A stretch of 35,464 nt of DNA. Source: CAZXEU01 sp964639665. GTDB lineage: Bacteria; Bacteroidota; Rhodothermia; Rhodothermales; Bin80. The stretch covers positions 1-35,464 of the forward strand of contig CAZXEU010000035.1 in the NCBI GenBank assembly GCA_964639665.1, in the 5' to 3' direction. Shown here piece by piece: positions 8,760-17,418 of the stretch. Positions within the stretch are counted from its first letter, which is position 1. Each line of letters starts with the position of its first letter. Below the pieces are notes generated by a model, which was not told where the DNA came from, ran no database searches, and was given only the letters and a program-made list of their open reading frames with translations. A program made the translations under genes and the position numbers.

Positions 8760-9102
8760 GGCTACACCGGAAAGACCTGTTAGCGCCCACTAGCGCTTCC
8801 GAAGAGCAACTCCCCCTCCTGGGCGTGCTGCGTGCCCGCCCGTGGTGGGCTGGCGGGGAGCCTTCTCCCGCCATGGGTGGCCCGGCCCGCAGAAACGGCC
8901 AACGGCGCCGCCCTGCAAGGCGAAGCGTACCCATAGGGCAGACGGCCGGGCAGGGCGCCGCTTAGCCGACGCGCGGGCTCCAGCCACGTCAACGATTCCG
9001 TGCGGCAGGGCTCCTTACCCCTATGCGGTTGCGTCACGGGCACTCGTCTGGCAATGTACTGCCGGGGAACTGCACTTGCCCCGCACTTGCGCGCAGGCGC
9101 TG
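8760..9102. other. 343-bp gap, nothing identified
   Basis: The gap lies between the end of the Omp85 gene and the start of the epimerase gene, both on the minus strand. It is very GC-rich with many short self-complementary stretches. I looked for 4.5S RNA, RNase P RNA, tmRNA and tRNA signatures on both strands and saw none. Reading frames through it look like composition artefacts. It probably holds the epimerase promoter and leader, but I cannot place a promoter with confidence. Confidence 0.5.
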
Positions 9103-11520
9103 TCAGAAGGCATGTCCAATGCGGAAATAGACCGTGGATTCGCGAAGACCTGTCGGGAACAGGCCTGCGTCGGGTTTGGCGGGGTCATGGGCACGCACGG
9201 CTACGTCAAACCTGGCCACAAGGTATTCCCAGTTAAGGCGAAGACCAACGCCAACGCCAACACCAACTTCGCGATAGAAGCGGCCAACCGCGAACCGGCC
9301 TGTCGGGGCGGCGGCACCCAGTTCGGCAAAGCCGGGGTTTCTGGGTCCGAACCACACGTTCCCGGCGTCGGCAAAGACAGCCAGGATCCAGTTGGCGGCG
9401 AACAGTCCGCGCAGCATGGTTTGCCGGAGTTCGGCACTGGTTTCGATCTTGATGTCGCCGCCCAGAACATTGGTGGCCGTCCTGTTGGACTCTGCTCCGG
9501 CCTGGAAGCTGGCTCCACCCGGCCCAAGCTCACGGAGCCGCCAGCCGCGGACGCTGGAGGCACCGCCACTGTAGAACCGCCGATCGAAAGGCACTACACG
9601 TGCCTTTCCCGTCGGGTGGGCCCAGCCGCCTATCACTTTCCATGCCAGGACGGTCGCAGGAGCAAGCCGCTCGTAGCGCCGCAGATCCGCCACGATGCGT
9701 ATGTACTGGCGATAGTTCAGCCTGCTGGTGGAGCGGCCGCTGATGCCCGGAAGTCCAGGCAGGCTGCCTTCCAGGGTCCGCCTTGTAAACACGTAGTTGT
9801 CCAGCAGATAAGGGAGATTTCCTCCTACCTCCACTGCGGCCTCATAGCTGTATCCCTGGTCTCGGCGCAGCGGATTGACGCTGGCGGCGCTCACCGTATA
9901 CCGCAATGCATTGTTGATCTGGGGCTGCGTGTAATCTTCCAGAATGCGGGCCCGCTGGACGGGATCGGCCGGGAACGCGTCACCGTCCTCGCCCAGAATG
10001 CGATCAAGGAAGCGTTCCTGGAAACCGCTGAGCGTATCCGGGTTGCTGAGGCTGATATCGAGTATGTCCACGTACGACGTCAACAGGCGAGCGTGCTGCA
10101 ATTCCAGTCGCATGCGGGCGGTGCCCCGGCCCCGGATGATGAGTCTCAAGTCCTCTCGGCGGGCCGTGATCAGGCTCAGGGAGAATCTGGTGCGGGCCTG
10201 ATAGAGCTCCATCGCGCGGTCCAGCCTGCCAGCGGGGCCGGGGAGATAAGGCAGCGTCAAAGAGCCGGTGATCTCTGCCTGAGCGGAAGAAAAAACAGTT
10301 GAGTCCACGTCCGCAGCAATGGATCCGGTAGAGGCAACGCGCAGCAGTTCGCCGTTTCCAAAGAGGTTGCCGTTTTCATACGAGAGGCCAAGTCCGGCTC
10401 CGAGCTCGTTTCCTACCCCGCCCAGCACGCCGCTGCTCTGAAGCGCAAATGACTCGAGTTGAAACCGATGCCGGGGCCGGCTGCGGATCGTGATCAACTG
10501 GGGGAGCAAGGAATCCATCGGTGCCCGGGACTCAATGCCGGTAAACGAGAAAACTCCTGATGCCTCAAGCCTGCGCTTGGTTGCCAGAAGCTCTGACTGG
10601 CTGTACCACTGTCCCGGTTCGGCACGAAGCGAGCGCAGCAGAAGGGCTTCGCCCAGGGTGCGGTCGCTGCGGATGCGCCAGCTGACGGATTGCATTGGTC
10701 CATCCCCGGCTATCGAATCGGCCCGCACGGTCCCGGATTCATCGGGCCCTTCAACTTCAAAGTGGATCGGTCCGAATCGGTATCGGGGCCCGGGCCTGAT
10801 GCGCATTTCCACATCGAAGGAATCCGGAGATACGGGAATGACGATGGCCCTGATGGAGTCTCTGGTGACGGCGGCGTAACCGGCGTCCCGGAGCAGCGTG
10901 AGCAGGCGGCGGCGCTCGTCAACGAGCAGCGGCTCAGAAAACCTGAGGTCCCGGGCGCGGTATGTGGCAGCGTCCGAATCCGATTCCTCCGGCGCCAGCA
11001 GCGAATTGCTGACCAGTTCCCGACGCCCGGCGGGCGTCAGACTTTCCAGTCCCGTAAAGGATACCTGCCGGATATGGGTAGCCGTGCCCGGACTGATTTC
11101 GAATTCCACGGTTGCCCGGCTCGCCGCCGTATCGATGCGGGCGCCAATGCGCGCTTCCCGAAACCCTTCACTCGCATAGAACAGTCGCAGCTGCTCGGCA
11201 TCGGACGACACAACGGACGTATCAAGCCATGCCGGCGGCTCTCCGTTCATCTTGAGCACGTTCCCGATGCGGTCGCCGAGCACGCCTGAGTCCCCGACCT
11301 CATAAATCCAGCGCCACCAGTGGAATCCGTGGATGGTCAGGAATCGGCGGTTGGGCGCCGTCTGGATGCGACTGCCTAGCTCTGCGTCCGGGAAGTGGAC
11401 ATTTCCCGAGAACCGCACTTCTTCAACAAGAACACGACCGGAGTCCTGCGCAATTGCTGTAAGCGGGGCGCCGGCAAGCCACAGAAGCATCAGCGGCACC
11501 TGCACGGCACGCCGCGCCAC
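9103..11520 (-). CDS. Omp85-superfamily outer-membrane protein (BamA/TamA-like)
   Basis: A predicted outer-membrane beta-barrel assembly or translocation protein of 805 residues. A signal peptide ends near 'AIAQD' (~25). The following ~330 residues contain POTRA-like repeats ('VLVEEVRFSGNVHFPDAELGSRI', 'ATHIRQVSFTGLE', 'RRLEASGVFSF'). A C-terminal barrel carries the conserved 'FYSGGASSVRGWRL' (VRGW family motif) and ends in Phe, as outer-membrane barrels do. About three POTRA-like units fit a TamA-like protein better than five-POTRA BamA. The start is GTG at 11520, whose G is the last base of the upstream gene's TAG stop (TAGTG), suggesting translational coupling. No tamB or skp-like partner is seen nearby. 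Confidence 0.88.
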   Translation of the reverse strand: MARRAVQVPLMLLWLAGAPLTAIAQDSGRVLVEEVRFSGNVHFPDAELGSRIQTAPNRRFLTIHGFHWWRWIYEVGDSGVLGDRIGNVLKMNGEPPAWLDTSVVSSDAEQLRLFYASEGFREARIGARIDTAASRATVEFEISPGTATHIRQVSFTGLESLTPAGRRELVSNSLLAPEESDSDAATYRARDLRFSEPLLVDERRRLLTLLRDAGYAAVTRDSIRAIVIPVSPDSFDVEMRIRPGPRYRFGPIHFEVEGPDESGTVRADSIAGDGPMQSVSWRIRSDRTLGEALLLRSLRAEPGQWYSQSELLATKRRLEASGVFSFTGIESRAPMDSLLPQLITIRSRPRHRFQLESFALQSSGVLGGVGNELGAGLGLSYENGNLFGNGELLRVASTGSIAADVDSTVFSSAQAEITGSLTLPYLPGPAGRLDRAMELYQARTRFSLSLITARREDLRLIIRGRGTARMRLELQHARLLTSYVDILDISLSNPDTLSGFQERFLDRILGEDGDAFPADPVQRARILEDYTQPQINNALRYTVSAASVNPLRRDQGYSYEAAVEVGGNLPYLLDNYVFTRRTLEGSLPGLPGISGRSTSRLNYRQYIRIVADLRRYERLAPATVLAWKVIGGWAHPTGKARVVPFDRRFYSGGASSVRGWRLRELGPGGASFQAGAESNRTATNVLGGDIKIETSAELRQTMLRGLFAANWILAVFADAGNVWFGPRNPGFAELGAAAPTGRFAVGRFYREVGVGVGVGLRLNWEYLVARFDVAVRAHDPAKPDAGLFPTGLRESTVYFRIGHAF

Positions 11521-11741
11521 TATTCGTCGTGAAAGTAGAAGTCGTCGTCTGCGCTTGGAAAATCAGGCCAGATTTCTTCTATGCTCTCGTACGGCTCACC
11601 GTCATCTTCAAGTTCCTGGAGGTTTTCCACAACCTCCAGTGGTGCACCGGTCCGCTCGGCGTAATCTATCAGTTCATCCTGCGTGGCGGGCCAGGGCGCG
11701 TCCTCCAGATAGGACGCCAGTTCTAGGGTCCAGTATCCCAT
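11520..11741 (-). CDS. DUF2795-like small acidic protein
   Basis: 73 residues, strongly acidic, with the pattern 'ELASYLEDAPWPATQDELIDYAERTGAPLEVVENLQEL' that resembles DUF2795 proteins (a predicted small helical domain of unknown role). The acidic tail ends 'DDDFYFHDE'. It is immediately upstream of the Omp85 gene and shares one base with that gene's GTG start, so expression of the two is probably linked. There is no signal peptide or membrane segment, so it should be cytosolic. The family assignment is from memory of the motif. The molecular function is unknown. Confidence 0.75.
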   Translation of the reverse strand: MGYWTLELASYLEDAPWPATQDELIDYAERTGAPLEVVENLQELEDDGEPYESIEEIWPDFPSADDDFYFHDE

Positions 11742-11856
11742 GGTGTACTAATGGTACCGTAGCTATCAGATGGGCACGAATATACGTTATCCGTGTTGAT
11801 GTATTGGGTCTATTGATACCAATCGGCGAACCAGCCGATGCCCGACTTCGGCTGCG

Positions 11857-12828
11857 CTAATCCAGGGACTGGGTATCCGCGGATGCAAGCATGGCCTGGT
11901 ATTGCTCGGGCGTCAGTCCCGGGGCAATAAAGGTCAGCGGATTCAGTTTCCTGCCGTCCCAATTGTGCACTTCGTAGTGTACGTGTGGACCGACCGAGCG
12001 TCCCGAATTGCCACTGAATCCAATCGTATCGCCTCGCTTGACGCGGCGTCCCCTTCGGATCTGGTCAGGCGTATCGGAAAGGTGCGCGTACAGAGTCCTG
12101 TAGCCTGCATCCGGATGGGCAATGACCACGTACAGTCCGTATCCCGCCCTCTCGCGCCGGACGGTTTCCACCACGCCGTCACCGGTCGCGTACACCGGAG
12201 ATCCAACCGGCAAGGCTACATCCAGCCCGTTGTGCTGCTTCGGCACCTTCAAAATGGGATCGATCCGCCTTCCAAAACGCGAGACAATCAGGCCGTCCGC
12301 TGGCAAAATGGCCGGTAGTTGATCCAGCGCGCTGCGACGAGCGATAGCCAGTGACCTCAATTCGCTGTAGCGGTCCTGCTGCAGCGTAATGCGGCGCTCA
12401 AGCCGATCCAGTTGCTCCGAATTCAGGCGAAGCAGGCTCGCTGACGGGGCCGAATAGCGATCAAATTCTTCGTATACATCACTTCCACCAACGCCTACCT
12501 GTCGCACATCCTCGGATACTTCCTCTGCCTGCAACAGGAGGCCGTACAATTGCTGATCCGTCTGGGATATTTCGTCAAGTCTCTCGGAAAAAACGCCGTA
12601 TCGATCATGCGACCGGGCAAGCTGCCGCCGCAAGGCATCGTTTTCGGCCTGCAACACCAACTCTTGCGGTGACTCTAACTTGTAGTCAATGACAAACAGG
12701 GCTCCGCAGACCAGCACAACGCCAAGCGCCCACGCCAATACAACCACCCAGCGCGGCCTTGGGTGATCATTCACCTCTTCAAAGGCGCAGCTGTCCGGGT
12801 TGAACTCGTAGTAGCGTCGTTTTTGCAT
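11857..12828 (-). CDS. M23-family metallopeptidase, membrane-anchored
   Basis: A probable peptidoglycan endopeptidase or a regulator of one, 323 residues. The cytosolic N-terminus 'MQKRRYYEFNPDSCAFEEV' is a hallmark of Bacteroidota M23 proteins. One membrane segment lies at about 27-48, a coiled coil at about 55-160 and the LytM domain at about 180-310. The zinc ligands are intact: H199 and D203 in 'HNGLDVA' and the HxH pair H282/H284 in 'PHVHYEVH', with H248 in 'YAHLS'. The enzyme should therefore be active rather than a degenerate EnvC-type activator. It is preceded by a near-consensus promoter (12862-12890) and has an AT-rich leader without Shine-Dalgarno. It is a single-gene unit. Confidence 0.93.
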   Translation of the reverse strand: MQKRRYYEFNPDSCAFEEVNDHPRPRWVVVLAWALGVVLVCGALFVIDYKLESPQELVLQAENDALRRQLARSHDRYGVFSERLDEISQTDQQLYGLLLQAEEVSEDVRQVGVGGSDVYEEFDRYSAPSASLLRLNSEQLDRLERRITLQQDRYSELRSLAIARRSALDQLPAILPADGLIVSRFGRRIDPILKVPKQHNGLDVALPVGSPVYATGDGVVETVRRERAGYGLYVVIAHPDAGYRTLYAHLSDTPDQIRRGRRVKRGDTIGFSGNSGRSVGPHVHYEVHNWDGRKLNPLTFIAPGLTPEQYQAMLASADTQSLD

Positions 12829-12861
12829 AGATATACTATGGGCACGCCTAGGCTAAACTGC

Positions 12862-12890
12862 AATATACTTGCCTCTGTCATTCATGTCAA
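12862..12890 (-). promoter_or_regulatory. Sigma70-type promoter for the M23 gene
   Basis: On the minus strand TTGACA (12890-12885) and TATATT (12867-12862) are separated by exactly 17 bp. This predicts a transcript start about 27 nt before the ATG at 12828. It is the closest match to the -35/-10 consensus that I noticed in the intergenic regions. Confidence 0.65.
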
Positions 12891-12920
12891 TAAAGGCCAT
12901 CTTTCAAAGTAATGCTCGAA

Positions 12921-13229
12921 TTACTGTATGCGCCGGGTAACGGAATTCGCTGCGTATTGTTCAGGCGGCTTGATCAGGCTGCCCGCGGAAGATACCGGCG
13001 TATCCTGGCAATAGTGCATTTGCAAGCCGTTTACCGCCAAAACTTCGCAATCGCTGGCCGTATCCGTGTCAGGTGAGCTGCGAATCCGGACCAGCAACCG
13101 ACATTGGCCGGAGAAGGCGTGGCCGTAAGCCCTTTCCAGCGTCGCAATACCGCGCATCTTTTCCCATGACTGCACAATCGCCAGTGACTGAGAGCAATTC
13201 TTGAGCCGGATCGCACCGGCGCCGAGCAT
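12921..13229 (-). CDS. Hypothetical small protein, five Cys
   Basis: 102 residues with no family I recognise. Codon use is sensible and the frame starts three bases after the TGA of the preceding decayed frame (13233), as in an operon. It contains five Cys ('KNCSQS', 'GQCRLL', 'SDCEVL', 'HYCQD' and the spacing between them), which would suit a protein exported to an oxidising compartment. No clear signal peptide is present at this start. It may be the last part of the same broken gene rather than an independent one. Confidence 0.35.
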   Translation of the reverse strand: MLGAGAIRLKNCSQSLAIVQSWEKMRGIATLERAYGHAFSGQCRLLVRIRSSPDTDTASDCEVLAVNGLQMHYCQDTPVSSAGSLIKPPEQYAANSVTRRIQ

Positions 13230-13232
13230 GGA

Positions 13233-13716
13233 TCATGTGTCCAGCAATCCGGGATTGACATGCTCCCATGCACGGTTGAACCCGATTGGTGTGTAGTCCA
13301 TCAGGGCCCGGTCGTTCCTCACCGGTACGACTGCGGCGTCATCGGCTGCCGGCCGTTGTCGGCGTTCGAACAAGAGCAGCAGGCCCCCCTGCATTGACGG
13401 ACCCGCCGGCAAGCGACAGGACCATGGCGTAGACGTCAGCGGGCGAGCCCTGCATGGCCTGCTGAAGCGCGAACCGGTGCACCGGAACGAATCTCAATCG
13501 CTCCGTGGATTCCGCGGCGGGCGTGAGCGCACCCGGCTGCAGAATTCCGGCGCCGCTGACATCCACCGCCCAAGCACCCGAGCCAGCATCCGAAGACGAA
13601 CAGACCTCGGCGGATGAGTGACGCGACCTGTGCGCGGGGTCTCCGTTTTGCCGGCTTCCTGGATCCGACGGAACGTGGACCGGCGGGCAGATCTTCCGGG
13701 CGTCAGGCCCGGCCAT
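13233..13716 (-). pseudogene. Frameshifted unknown gene downstream of moxR
   Basis: Two coding-like minus-strand pieces join if one base is removed from a six-base G/C run at 13384-13389. The upstream frame reads '...TPAAESTERLRFVPVHRF' and on to 'VYAMVLSLAGGSVNAG'. The downstream frame continues 'GLLLLFERRQRP' and ends 'FNRAWEHVNPGLLDT' at TGA 13235-13233. Third positions are mostly G or C in both pieces. The N-terminal ~45 residues of the first piece look non-coding, and I see no good start, so more damage may lie upstream (up to 13870). I do not recognise the product. The alternative is a sequencing error in the homopolymer. Confidence 0.4.
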
Positions 13717-13875
13717 GCTCAGAATGCCATCCCGCAGTCAGCCGTGGCGTGCAAGCTCGGGACCTCCACCTCGGCAGCGAAAGCACTCCGGAGCCACTGA
13801 TCCCGGAAGGCGATGGTCAAGGCCAGGATCCGGATCGAGCTTGCTCCGCCTGCCACACCAGTACGTGCAGGGCTG

Positions 13876-14871
13876 CTACGGTACTTCGATGGATTCCAGA
13901 ACGCGCTGCACGATGTCGTCCGGCTCCAGCTCTTCCGCTTCTGCCTCGTATGTGATCGTTACGCGGTGGCGCAAGACATCGAGCGCGATGGACCGAACGT
14001 CCTCCGGAGTGACGTACGCGCGGTGCCGCAGGAAGGCATGTGCGCGCGCAGCCAGGTTGAGGTTTATCGATGCCCGCGGCGATGCGCCGAAGTCGATGAG
14101 CGGCTCCAGTGCCTCCAGACCATACCTGGCTGGCTCACGGGTTGCCAGAACAAGGTCGACTATATACGCTTCAACGCTTGCGTCCATGTACAGCTCGTTA
14201 AGCACCAAGCGTGCCGACAGGATTCTGTCAGGGCCCACCACAGGGCGAATGGACGTGCGGGAACCGGTCCTGGCCATCCTGCGCATGATTTCCAGCTCTT
14301 CCTCCCGGTCCGGGTAGCCGACCTTGATCTTCATCATGAACCGATCCACCTGGGCTTCCGGAAGCGGATAGGTACCTTCCTGCTCAATGGGGTTCTGCGT
14401 AGCCAGGACCAGAAAGGGTTCATCCAGCGCAAATGTCGTGTCGCCGATGGTGATCTGGCGCTCCTGCATGCTCTCCAGGAGCGCACTCTGGACCTTGGCC
14501 GGCGACCGGTTGATCTCGTCGGCCAGGATTAGGTTTGCAAAGAGAGGCCCCTTCTTGATGGAGAAGCTGCCGTCAGCCTGGTTGAAGATAAGCGTGCCCA
14601 ACAGATCAGCAGGCAGGAGGTCCGGCGTAAACTGTATGCGCTGAAATTCCGTGCCAATGGACTGCGCGAGTGAACTGACGGTGAGCGTCTTGGCAAGACC
14701 GGGGACCCCTTCGAGCAGCACATGTCCCGCAGCCAGAAGCCCGATCATCAGACGCTCAATCATGTACTGTTGCCCGACCACCACGCGGGATATCTCACGT
14801 TGCAGATCGTCCACAAATACACTCTCGGCAGCAATGAGATCGTTGGTGCGGGCGAGATCGAATTGCGGCAT
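13876..14871 (-). CDS. MoxR-family AAA+ ATPase
   Basis: A cytosolic AAA+ ATPase of the MoxR class, thought to act as a chaperone that remodels or activates partners containing VWA domains. 331 residues: Walker A 'GVPGLAKT' (55-62), Walker B 'LILADEIN' (114-121), then 'KVQSALLESMQERQ' and the sensor region 'ATQNPIEQEGTYPLPEAQVDRF' (158-179), all typical. I chose ATG 14871 (MPQF) because the ATG 14 codons upstream would add an atypical N-terminus. It lies downstream of fmt. The DUF58 and VWA genes that usually follow moxR are absent here. Only a decayed unknown gene follows. Confidence 0.93.
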   Translation of the reverse strand: MPQFDLARTNDLIAAESVFVDDLQREISRVVVGQQYMIERLMIGLLAAGHVLLEGVPGLAKTLTVSSLAQSIGTEFQRIQFTPDLLPADLLGTLIFNQADGSFSIKKGPLFANLILADEINRSPAKVQSALLESMQERQITIGDTTFALDEPFLVLATQNPIEQEGTYPLPEAQVDRFMMKIKVGYPDREEELEIMRRMARTGSRTSIRPVVGPDRILSARLVLNELYMDASVEAYIVDLVLATREPARYGLEALEPLIDFGASPRASINLNLAARAHAFLRHRAYVTPEDVRSIALDVLRHRVTITYEAEAEELEPDDIVQRVLESIEVP

Positions 14872-14995
14872 GAACGACGTTCGGGTTGTGCTACAAACCG
14901 CCCAATTACGCAATCAGCGGGGCGAGGTTCGGCGGCGGGCGATGGTCGTGACCTGCCCGGCGTGAAATGGGCAAACGAGCCTTGGCCGAGCCGGC

Positions 14996-15940
14996 TTACT
15001 CCAGCACGCTGCCGGCGGGCATGGCATAGCCGTTCAGGAAGTCCGCTGCGCTGAGGCGTCTTCGGCCTTGCTGCTGCAAGTGCCGGATATCCACGGCGCC
15101 TGTGCCGCATGCCGCAACCAGCTTGCCTCTGCCTGCATCCAGTATGGTACCCGGGGCGCCGTAGCCGGCACAAGGGCGCGTGTCCAGCATTTTCAGCTTC
15201 ACACCTTGATGGCGGCACCAGGCGCCGGGGTGCGGCGACAGCCCACGGCAATGATTGTGCACGTGCTCTGCGGACGCGTGCCATGGAATGCGGCAGTCTT
15301 CCGGAAATATCTTCGGCGCCGCGGAAGCGCTGGCGCTGCACTGGCGCTGCGCCTTCACCGGACCGGCGGCCATGAGCCGCACGGTCTCAAGGACCGCGTC
15401 TGCACCGATGGCCATCAGCCGGTCGTGGACCAGTCCCGCGTTGTCATTCGGGCCTATGTCCAGTCTCTTCTGCAGAATCATGGCGCCCGTGTCCACCCGG
15501 TCTTCCAGGAAAAAGGTGGTGACGCCGGTAACGGTCTCGCCGGCCATGAGGGCACGGTTTATCGGTGCCGCTCCGCGATAGGCGGGCAGCAGCGAGGCAT
15601 GCAGGTTGAAAGCTCCCAGCGTGGCTACGCTGTACACATTCCTGGGGAGGATCCTGAATGCAACCACGACGATGATATCCGGCTCGAAGGCTGCCAGCTG
15701 TGCCGCAAAGGCGGGGTCCCGAACGGATTCCGGCTGGAGGATGGGCTGCAGGTCCAGGGAGAGTGCGGCGGTCTTGACGGCTGTAGGCGAGAGGCGACGC
15801 CCGCGCCCGCGCTGCCGGTCCGGCCCGGTTACCACAGCCACGGGAGCCAGGCCGTGCTCCACCAGGACTTCAAGGGAGGGCACGGCAAATTCGGGCGTGC
15901 CCATGAAGACCAGGCGAGGAGGCGCCACACGCTGCCGCAT
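14996..15940 (-). CDS. fmt: Methionyl-tRNA formyltransferase
   Basis: Formylates initiator Met-tRNA using 10-formyl-tetrahydrofolate. The 314 residues have the family layout: 'LVFMGTPEFAVPSL' (10-23), 'VVVAFRILP' (91-99), the folate/catalytic loop 'FNLHASLLPAYRGAAPI' (111-127) with Asn112 and His114, and 'EDRVDTGAMI' (146-155) with Asp150, completing the Asn-His-Asp set. The C-terminal OB-like domain is present but diverged ('GTILDAGRGKLVAACGTGAVDI'). It starts 5 nt after the GWxTD gene, so the two are probably co-transcribed. def (peptide deformylase), often its neighbour, is not in the window. Confidence 0.95.
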   Translation of the reverse strand: MRQRVAPPRLVFMGTPEFAVPSLEVLVEHGLAPVAVVTGPDRQRGRGRRLSPTAVKTAALSLDLQPILQPESVRDPAFAAQLAAFEPDIIVVVAFRILPRNVYSVATLGAFNLHASLLPAYRGAAPINRALMAGETVTGVTTFFLEDRVDTGAMILQKRLDIGPNDNAGLVHDRLMAIGADAVLETVRLMAAGPVKAQRQCSASASAAPKIFPEDCRIPWHASAEHVHNHCRGLSPHPGAWCRHQGVKLKMLDTRPCAGYGAPGTILDAGRGKLVAACGTGAVDIRHLQQQGRRRLSAADFLNGYAMPAGSVLE

Positions 15941-15945
15941 GGAGG

Positions 15946-17292
15946 CTATCTGATGCGGGTGCGTTCGTCCCAGATGGGTACAACGAGCTCGAAATCACCG
16001 AAGCCGGTCTGGTCCACGAAGACAAACTGGCGTCCTATGCCATAGTAGTACCAGACCTCCCATGGCTCGGTATCAAAGCGGAATGGCTGCCGACTGACGT
16101 GATCCGGAAAGCCGTGCAGAACGTGTACCTGGCCCCGGTCCGTCTTCCAGCCGTCCTCCGAACTGCCGAAATTGCGGTTCGCGTAGTCGATGCGGAAGTA
16201 GTACTCCTCCATGCGCTCGTTGCGGTCGGTGCGCGGCGTTGGATCCCGCTCGCGCCAGAATTCCCGGAACCGCCTGAGTTTTTCGGCTTGCGTTTGGCCG
16301 CTGCGTATGTGGTCCATTTCCCGGCTCCTGGCGAAATACACGAGCTGGTCAATGGCCTGGTCAAGATCGGACAAATAGCTGGCAAGCCCGCTCCAGCGGG
16401 CGAAAAATGCGCGCTCGACGGTATCGACAACCTCGCCGGAGCGCCGGGCCAGTTCCAGCCGGATCACGTATTCGCCAACGTCCAGATCGGAAGCCGGGAT
16501 TTGCGAAATGACTTGCCGGCGGCCTCTGGCCAGGAGCATGCTCTCCGTGGAAGAAAACACCGCGACAGGCTCGTGCTCCTGAACCGGCATTCCGAACATC
16601 GATCTGCCTGCAGGCCGCGGCTCCACCGTCGTGATTACGTCCAGGGAGTCGGCTTCGGAGGTATACAACTCGTAGTAGATCCCGAACGCGACACCGTCGG
16701 ATGCCACCGCTCGGGCTACGCGCGGAAAGATGGTGTTGGTCTCAGCGTCAGAGCCGCGCAGCAGGACTATGTCGCTGATGGCCGGAGTTCGCGAAAGATC
16801 GCGCACGTCGATAATCCGCTCACGCAGGGCCGTAGCGCCGGAATTGCGGTCAAGAAAATCGAATGCGACCTCGTAGCGACCGGGCGGCAGGTTAACGGAG
16901 TGCGTGGTGTAGTCGTGCGTGTCCTCCGACTGCGTTGGCTCAAACGTGTCCTCGCGGAGCGACTGCTCCCATAGCGGCGACTGAATCACGGATGCGGGAT
17001 AGCCCCGCTTGTCCAAGATGGAGATCTCCGCGCGAACCTCGTATGTGGCCAAAAACCCGTCCGGCGTAGCCTGGAAAGTCAGGTCCGCATACGAAATCCT
17101 GGTATAGAGATCGACGCGCGTTGCAGCCGCCGAATCGTCACCGCGCATGCTGACGGCATCCACGAAAAAGCGGACAGGTTCCTGCGCCTTGCTACCCGCC
17201 GGCAGCACCGCCAGGACGCACCAAAGCGCGGCCGCCCACCTTCGCAGGCGGCGCCGGCCCGGAGCCCTATGCTTGTGCGTTCGAGGATGCAA
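15946..17292 (-). CDS. GWxTD-domain exported protein
   Basis: A secreted or periplasmic protein with a C-terminal GWxTD domain, named for the motif seen here as 'GWKTD' (381-385), followed by 'HVLHGFPD' and an aromatic stretch ('WEVWYYYG'). Such proteins occur in Bacteroidota, Gemmatimonadota and Acidobacteriota and have no established function. A signal peptide ending 'AGSKAQ' is preceded by an Arg-rich stretch. The first ATG (17370) would leave 46 odd residues before it, so I prefer TTG 17292, giving 448 residues. The middle is beta-rich ('PPGRYEVAFDFLDRNSG'). It lies between ftsY and fmt on the same strand. The start is uncertain. Confidence 0.82.
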   Translation of the reverse strand: MHPRTHKHRAPGRRRLRRWAAALWCVLAVLPAGSKAQEPVRFFVDAVSMRGDDSAAATRVDLYTRISYADLTFQATPDGFLATYEVRAEISILDKRGYPASVIQSPLWEQSLREDTFEPTQSEDTHDYTTHSVNLPPGRYEVAFDFLDRNSGATALRERIIDVRDLSRTPAISDIVLLRGSDAETNTIFPRVARAVASDGVAFGIYYELYTSEADSLDVITTVEPRPAGRSMFGMPVQEHEPVAVFSSTESMLLARGRRQVISQIPASDLDVGEYVIRLELARRSGEVVDTVERAFFARWSGLASYLSDLDQAIDQLVYFARSREMDHIRSGQTQAEKLRRFREFWRERDPTPRTDRNERMEEYYFRIDYANRNFGSSEDGWKTDRGQVHVLHGFPDHVSRQPFRFDTEPWEVWYYYGIGRQFVFVDQTGFGDFELVVPIWDERTRIR

Positions 17293-17418
17293 GAGCCTGG
17301 AGTGCAGTTCTTTCTGCCGACATGCTTGCCGAATGGCGCTACAGCTGCTGCGCCGCGCTAGCCGATACAACTCTGGGCGCGCCCTGTTTCCCGGCTGTGG
17401 ATCAATCGGAAGCCGCCG

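Noticed and set aside
8760..9102. Possible structured RNA (4.5S or RNase P RNA) in a GC-rich gap
   Set aside because: The conserved SRP loop and RNase P core sequences are absent on both strands.
8842..10302. 486-codon plus-strand frame opposite the Omp85 gene
   Set aside because: It is the antisense of a clear outer-membrane protein and has no motifs. GC-rich third positions keep antisense frames open.
14760..15341. 193-codon minus-strand frame across the fmt-moxR gap
   Set aside because: It is a shifted frame of fmt and moxR with no coding signal of its own.
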